11,593 bases of DNA from Zygnema cylindricum (taxonomy: Eukaryota > Streptophyta > Zygnematophyceae > Zygnematales > Zygnemataceae). Position numbers and translations under genes: made by a program. Shown here one piece after another: positions 8,181-11,593 of the stretch (position 1 is the first letter of the stretch; the number at the start of each line of letters is the position of its first letter). The DNA is taken from assembly GCA_037447655.1 (NCBI GenBank), contig JBBHKE010002630.1, forward strand, positions 1-11,593, read 5' to 3'. The notes under the pieces were generated by a model. That model did not search any database and had not been told where the DNA came from. It saw only the letters and a list, made by a program, of their open reading frames with translations.

Positions 8181-9227
8181 TGAAACTCTGAGACCTCCAT
8201 AAGTCGTCAGAGTGGACAGCTTCCAAGAAGCCTCTAGGATAACGTTGACCCCTTTGAGTTTCAGCAAAAATAACTGCCACTGTGGCAGACTAAAACTCTG
8301 ACCAACTTTACCCATGTGAAGACAAGACTCCCCTGAGTCGATAGCAAAAAGAATCTCTGAATTTGCTCCCCTGAGCAGTAAGTTATAGAGGGTCAAAGTT
8401 GACCTTTAATACAGAAGCTCTCTGGGAGAGAGGGTCCTATCTTCTAATTTTTCTAAGTCCTATCTCTCTCACAGACTCTATTTATTGATGTACGGAACCA
8501 ATCAGAATACAGTTTTGTACGCAAAAGTACAGTTGCCGGTGTACTTTATGTACGGACATTGTACGACATGGCCTAAATGTCCACACGTGGAATATCCGGA
8601 TTCGCTCCTTTAATCATCGGAGATGCCGCGCTCCAATGTTACATCGCCACGTGTCATCGGATGTGGCGATGCCCACAAACCGCCGAATTCTCTTTCCGCG
8701 ATCTCGGCGCTAATTCCGGCCGTCCGATTAAACTCGCATTTGATCGTAGCCGTAATAAATACATGCGCGGTATTTGTTTCGCTTACGAAATCAATGCGCG
8801 GTATTGATTTCTTATCCGTACCACAATTCGTACTTTTACACTACCATATCTATGTATCCCGTTAACAGTTATAGTTAGATGATTTATCCTACGTGTATAT
8901 GTTTAAATGATTATCGTACTATATACTACGTAAGACCACTTCTAGACTTAACGGCTAAGGCTACCTGCTATATTCTCTCTAACGGCCGGCAGGTACCAGG
9001 ATCAAATCCTGTCGCCGGCACATACCTTTTAGTAATTAATCCTTGACTAATATAAATTTCCCGTAAACCTCAGGATAGCCTAGGTAGCCATGGCTCTAGC
9101 TTCCTCTCTAATTTCTCAGTGACTGCGACAAGTTTGAGAGTTGGAGAGAGAAGTTAGAGGTAGACTGCCTCGGCTTCTTTATTTCTATTCAGACCTAGAA
9201 AATACTTAAAAACCATTAATTTCTTCA
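8181..9227 (-). repeat. 5' LTR of the copia element (1047 bp)
   Basis: Direct repeat of 2046-3091 with roughly 4% differences by eye, including a 2-bp CT insertion near 8977. It would supply promoter and leader for minus-strand transcription. In this copy the GTACGGAAC inverted repeat has decayed on one arm (GTTTTGTAC), and the ATCGCCAC/GTGGCGAT stem is shortened to 8 bp. An ATG at 8198-8200, close to the inner edge of the LTR, is in frame with gag. Confidence 0.96.
8946..9030 (+). other. tRNA-like / Pol III-like block antisense within the 5' LTR
   Basis: Counterpart of the block in the other LTR, with the better T-arm-like hairpin CAGGATCAAATCCTG near 8997-9011 and TTTT at 9027-9030. The diverged old LTR retains GGTACC..GATCAAATCCT and a CTAACGGCTA string in inverted orientation (about 9300-9360), although the sequence around them is poorly conserved. 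Confidence 0.35.
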
Positions 9228-9232
9228 CTAGA
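9228..9232. repeat. Target-site duplication CTAGA, right of copia element
   Basis: Partner of 2041-2045. It directly follows the LTR terminus TTCTTCA. Confidence 0.95.
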
Positions 9233-10213
9233 GCCATGGTTGGCTAGGCCCATAGAAAAACAAGGAGTAGTTCTGGTAAATTTACCGAAAAAGGGATTGA
9301 CGAACCTAGGATTTGATCATGGTACCTGTTGTCTATCAATCAGCTTATAGCCGTTAGCTTTGGCCTATAGACTAAGACCTATGTTGAGATATGTAGGGTT
9401 CGATAAATATTTAAAGGTTAACACGTCGACTAATTCATTTAACGTAACAAATAAGATTCTCAGCATATAAATACAGTTAGATTTAGTGCGAATTAGGACA
9501 CCGCACGAAACAAATGTACGACATATTTATTCTGACGGCTAGAATTAAAATTCGGTCTCGATCGGACAGCCATGGTGGGAGCCGATATCGCGGAGTGGGC
9601 GTTTTGGCGTTTTTCGGTCACCGCCAATCTGGATGACACGTGGCAACATCTTACGGTTTGCAAAATCTTCGGAGCGCACGATAACAAGTTCGGATGTGAC
9701 AAATGCCATCGTTATGGCCATGCGGTACAAATCTCGTAGAGAAAGTACTTCGGCACCTGTATTTTATGTACGGTACAAAGAGGGGTTTAGGACTTAGAAA
9801 AATAGTAGGTAGCAGCCTCTCTTTGAGAGAGTTTCTGTACAAAAGGTTAACCTTGACCAGCCATAACTAACTGCTCTACGAAACAAATTCAGTGATTCTT
9901 TTTGCTACGAACTCAGGGGAGCCCAAGCTACACAAGGGTGTAGTCGGTCAAACACTTTGCTTGCCAAGGTGGCTGAATTTGTAAGGGAAAGTCAAAGTGG
10001 GGGAATGTGTCCAGATACTCATATTCTAACTTTGCATTCTGTTGAGGAACTGAGCACAGAAATTGTCTTCTTTCACATGGGTGAAGCTCTATTGGGGTTT
10101 TGACTGTCAAGGTGTCAGTCATTTGGGTTTGTGTCTACTTGGAGTCGGCACTATCTAGATAAGCTTCTTTGGATCTGCGAATTCTGTGGGGGAATGGACC
10201 CCATAGAGTTTCA
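9233..10213 (+). repeat. Right-hand portion of the old solo LTR
   Basis: It continues from 2045 when the copia insertion is ignored. It shows, in order, homology to the young LTR's tRNA-like block (about 9300-9360), the CATATTTATT..ACGGCT block (about 9510-9545), the CTCTCT..GAGAGAG..CTGTACAAAAGG block (about 9815-9850) and the terminal GAGTTTCA (10206-10213). Short ORFs on the minus strand here (9493-9842) have no recognisable homology and are treated as chance. Confidence 0.82.
9931..10124 (+). repeat. Diverged internal duplication in the old solo LTR (~143-bp offset)
   Basis: The segment from CACAAGGGTGTAG (9931) to GGCTGAATTT resembles the one from CACATGGGTGAAG (10074) to CAGTCATTT. Both align to the same single segment of the young LTR (near 2125-2195, reverse complement). 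This accounts for most of the extra length of the old LTR. Confidence 0.5.
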
Positions 10214-10218
10214 CTAAA
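10214..10218. repeat. Target-site duplication CTAAA, right of old solo LTR
   Basis: Partner of the CTAAA at 1928-1932. It directly follows the terminal TTTCA of the old LTR. Confidence 0.82.
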
Positions 10219-10483
10219 CATCTACAATGCATCCACGTTGACAATGTGGCGTACAGACATTGCGAAGTGACAGAAACTGTACAACTTGCGGGTGGACGTC
10301 TAAAATTCCAGCCGAGTGAAAGTTTCCCAACATTTTGTGTACCGTTTATCTGTCATTTGTTTCGTTCATGTCTACGCTTGTCAATTTTTAAAGTAACAGT
10401 TGTTTGCGCTTACATCAGAATGCGCTGAAACTAGTACGGAGAATCTTCGCTAGAAACAAAGTTACAAGATTAAAGTTTCGGTT
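10219..10483. other. Right internal part of the Harbinger-like element, non-coding
   Basis: There is no recognisable protein; a 60-codon plus-strand ORF (10246-10428) has no familiar pattern. This stretch lies between the old LTR's duplication and the right terminal inverted repeat. Confidence 0.5.
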
Positions 10484-10499
10484 ACATGGGAAAGTGCCC

Positions 10500-10502
10500 T
10501 AA
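10500..10502. repeat. Target-site duplication TAA, right of Harbinger-like element
   Basis: Partner of the TAA at 1207-1209, immediately outside the right terminal inverted repeat. Confidence 0.6.
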
Positions 10503-11466
10503 TAGCAATAAACGGTGAAGTGTTGTGTAACGGGTAAAACTCATCGCGATAAATTCACTATTCGATATAAACGGTCATAGGGCTCGATATATCGCTCCAG
10601 GTCTAATCAAAATTATCGCGATATATTTGGTGGGTGGTAGGTGTCCGTATTATAGTAATGTACAGTAAGTCGTCTGAGTAATACACCCCCCTCCCCCCCC
10701 TCCTCCCCCTCCCCCTCGATGCTTTGGGGCGCGTCAACGGGGGGAGGCGGGGGGGAGGGGGTGGGGAAATGGGGGAGGCGACGTTTGAAAAAAATTCGGA
10801 TCCCTACTTCGCTTTTTATTGTGAGATAAATATATCGGCGTATCGAACCTACTTATCGTTCAAATATCCGAATATTAATTTTCAAAATGAATGGAAGTGT
10901 TATATTGATTTATCAGATACCCAATATTTAGTTTATGTTGAATATCAACAATGGGGCATGTGATACACAACATTAGTCGAAGAAGTTACTACGTATGATA
11001 GGGTAACACACTGCAGGTGTAACATGACAACATCTTTAACGTCTTCACGTTTATATGGAGATTGGAACCCATGTTTTCCTGGAGTCGAAACGTTGCCAAA
11101 GTTTTTGGTGTTTCAACCGTACAAGGGTTTAATTATTTGCGCTCAGTGCACGATAAAGTTGGGCTTTACTACACTACAAATATTGTAATATGTTTTGCTG
11201 TCGTACATATAATATTTACAAAAGCTTAATAGAGGACGCTTTTGATTTACAACGACACTTTTAGCTTCTACATGACGATTACAAAAATGATCATTTGAAA
11301 ATTTCAACACCGAAAATTTGTGCCAAAGGCTTAAGTCAAGTTATGCAACTTTAGATCGCCCGCGTACCTGTTGAAAGCGTATCTGTTGGTTTTAAAGTTT
11401 AAAATATGCAGTAAAAGCACAACAAGTTTCATATATTTGCCAAGGTATAAAAACTAGTATAAATTA
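10503..11466. other. Non-coding flank without recognised gene
   Basis: No convincing coding sequence is present; the longest plus-strand ORF (10724-10963) starts inside the G-rich tract and has no recognisable domain. The stretch carries several short self-complementary ATCGCGAT / CGATATATCG motifs at about 10544-10625 and the C/G tract described separately. Confidence 0.6.
10685..10784. repeat. C-rich tract followed by G-rich tract (quasi-inverted, G-quadruplex prone)
   Basis: About 33 bases of C runs broken by single T's (10685-10718) are followed, after a mixed 20-base spacer, by G runs broken by A's, T's and C's (10738-10780). Each strand therefore has one arm with four or more runs of at least three G's, so either strand could form G-quadruplexes. 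The two arms could also pair with each other. Confidence 0.8.
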
Positions 11467-11593
11467 CCCGTAAACCTCAGGATAGCCTAGGTAGCCATGG
11501 CTCTAGCTTCCTCTCCAATTTCTCAGTGACTGCGACAAGTTTGAGAGTTGGAGAGAGAAGTTAGAGGTAGACTGCCTCGGCTTCTTTATTTCT
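11467..11593 (-). mobile_element. Partial third copy of the copia LTR (U3 part), running off the window
   Basis: All 127 bases match 2924-3050 of the 3' LTR without a difference that I can see; the 5' LTR differs at one base here (CTCTCTAAT). The upstream flank ACTAGTATAAATTA still resembles LTR bases ACTAATATAAATTT, after which similarity stops abruptly. The same orientation as the intact element implies another minus-strand copy or LTR fragment lacking its R/U5 part. The element continues beyond the window. Confidence 0.85.

Larger units (their letters stand above)
7277..8200 (-). pseudogene. gag: copia gag, broken by two stops and three frame changes
   Basis: Gag would form the virus-like particle. 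The N-terminus reads IFNGTGFIYWESMMIGAL, resembling the copia-type 'F(D/N)G.NY..W...M...L' opening, and later WDFNNMAAKHFI. Nonsense codons TAA lie at 7793-7795 and 7712-7714 in one frame. The frame then changes at an A9 run (7585-7593), giving a short NCLLMKLPDEFENI segment, and again at about 7520-7545. A third change occurs at an A6C run (7345-7351), leading to the zinc knuckle CHFCKKLGHYMTEC (7265-7306; CX2CX4HX4C intact), which runs on into protease. Possible starts are ATG 8198-8200 inside the LTR and ATG 8174-8176 inside the primer-binding site. The boundary with protease is nominal because no stop separates them. Confidence 0.85.
2046..9227 (-). mobile_element. Complete but decayed Ty1/copia LTR retrotransposon
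   Basis: The 7182-bp element on the minus strand is bounded by two direct LTRs and a perfect 5-bp duplication CTAGA (2041-2045 and 9228-9232). In transcriptional order it holds 5' LTR, tRNA-iMet primer-binding site, gag, protease, integrase, reverse transcriptase, RNase H, polypurine tract and 3' LTR. Integrase upstream of reverse transcriptase, and the RVT_2-type motifs, place it in Ty1/copia (Pseudoviridae-like) rather than Gypsy or BEL. Without the nested 740 bp (insert plus one TSD) it would be about 6.44 kb. By eye the LTRs differ at roughly 40-45 of about 1046 sites (~4%), so it is not recent. Six in-frame stops, three gag frame changes and the insertion make it non-autonomous. Confidence 0.96.
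1933..10213 (+). mobile_element. Old solo LTR of a copia-related family (+ orientation), split by the younger copia element
   Basis: Bases 1933-2045 plus 9233-10213 (about 1.09 kb) align end to end with the reverse complement of the intact element's LTR, at clearly lower identity. It begins TGTTGAAATT (young LTR: TGTAGAAATT) and ends ATAGAGTTTCA (young: CAGAGTTTCA). Shared blocks include GGACTTAGAAAAAT, CTGTACAAAAGGT and GATTCTTTTTGCTA. The 5-bp duplication CTAAA flanks it at 1928-1932 and 10214-10218. No internal coding region accompanies it, so it is a solo LTR left by LTR-LTR recombination. The right part contains an internal duplication of about 143 bp (near 9931 and 10074). Confidence 0.85.
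1210..10499. mobile_element. Harbinger/Tourist-like non-autonomous DNA transposon, split by nested LTR elements
   Basis: The left end GGGCACTTTCCCATGT (1210-1225) is the exact reverse complement of the right end (10484-10499), and both ends are flanked by TAA (1207-1209 and 10500-10502). Termini starting GGG with a 3-bp TAA/TTA duplication are typical of the PIF/Harbinger superfamily and Tourist MITEs. Once the internal LTR insertions are discounted, the element is 1210-1932 plus 10219-10499, about 1.0 kb. Neither part encodes a recognisable transposase, so it would have been mobilised in trans. The 16-bp exact match with a shared flanking triplet is good evidence. The superfamily assignment is inference from end sequence and TSD length. 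Confidence 0.68.

Noticed and set aside
7793-8183. Plus-strand ORF of about 124 codons opposite gag
   Set aside because: It is a shadow of the gag coding sequence on the other strand.
2046-9227. Classification as an infectious retrovirus or errantivirus with an envelope gene
   Set aside because: Only 13 bp (the polypurine tract) separate the RNase H stop from the 3' LTR, so there is no room for an env gene, and integrase precedes reverse transcriptase as in Ty1/copia.
10724-10963. Plus-strand ORF starting in the G-rich tract
   Set aside because: The Gly/Arg-rich start is a by-product of G runs and the rest shows no recognisable domain.
1-11593. Bacterial or phage origin, CRISPR array, or defence system
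   Set aside because: Copia pol architecture, the tRNA-iMet half-tRNA PBS, nested LTRs with 5-bp TSDs and lack of operon-like coding density all indicate a eukaryotic genome. No regularly spaced repeats are present.

Overview
This is a eukaryotic window, most likely from an arthropod genome. It is AT-rich and gene-poor and is built almost entirely of transposable elements. The arthropod call rests on a Ty1/copia element whose primer-binding site is complementary to the anticodon region of initiator tRNA-Met, as in Drosophila copia. No host gene is recognisable, and species or order cannot be told from the sequence.

The core is a stack of nested insertions, each defined by its own ends and target-site duplication (TSD). 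(1) The outermost layer is a roughly 1.0 kb Harbinger/Tourist-like non-autonomous DNA transposon, with 16-bp terminal inverted repeats at 1210-1225 and 10484-10499 and TSD TAA. (2) It is split by an old solo LTR in + orientation (1933-2045 plus 9233-10213, TSD CTAAA). (3) That LTR is split by a complete but decayed copia element on the - strand (2046-9227, TSD CTAGA), whose two ~1.05 kb LTRs belong to the same lineage as the old solo LTR. (4) The copia reverse transcriptase region is interrupted by a 735-bp LTR-like insertion (4380-5114, TSD TCTTC).

The copia element reads right to left: 5' LTR (8181-9227), tRNA-iMet primer-binding site (8168-8180), gag with a CCHC knuckle, protease, HHCC/DDE integrase, RVT_2 reverse transcriptase, RNase H, polypurine tract (3092-3104) and 3' LTR (2046-3091). 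Every catalytic motif I looked for is still legible. The coding sequence is nevertheless broken by six in-frame stops, three frame changes in gag and the LTR insertion, so this copy cannot be autonomous.

Outside the stack, 1-471 is a long near-perfect foldback hairpin. Bases 472-1206 and 10503-11466 carry no recognisable gene. Bases 10685-10784 hold a C-rich then G-rich tract. The window ends inside another copy of the copia U3 region (11467-11593), identical by eye to the 3' LTR.
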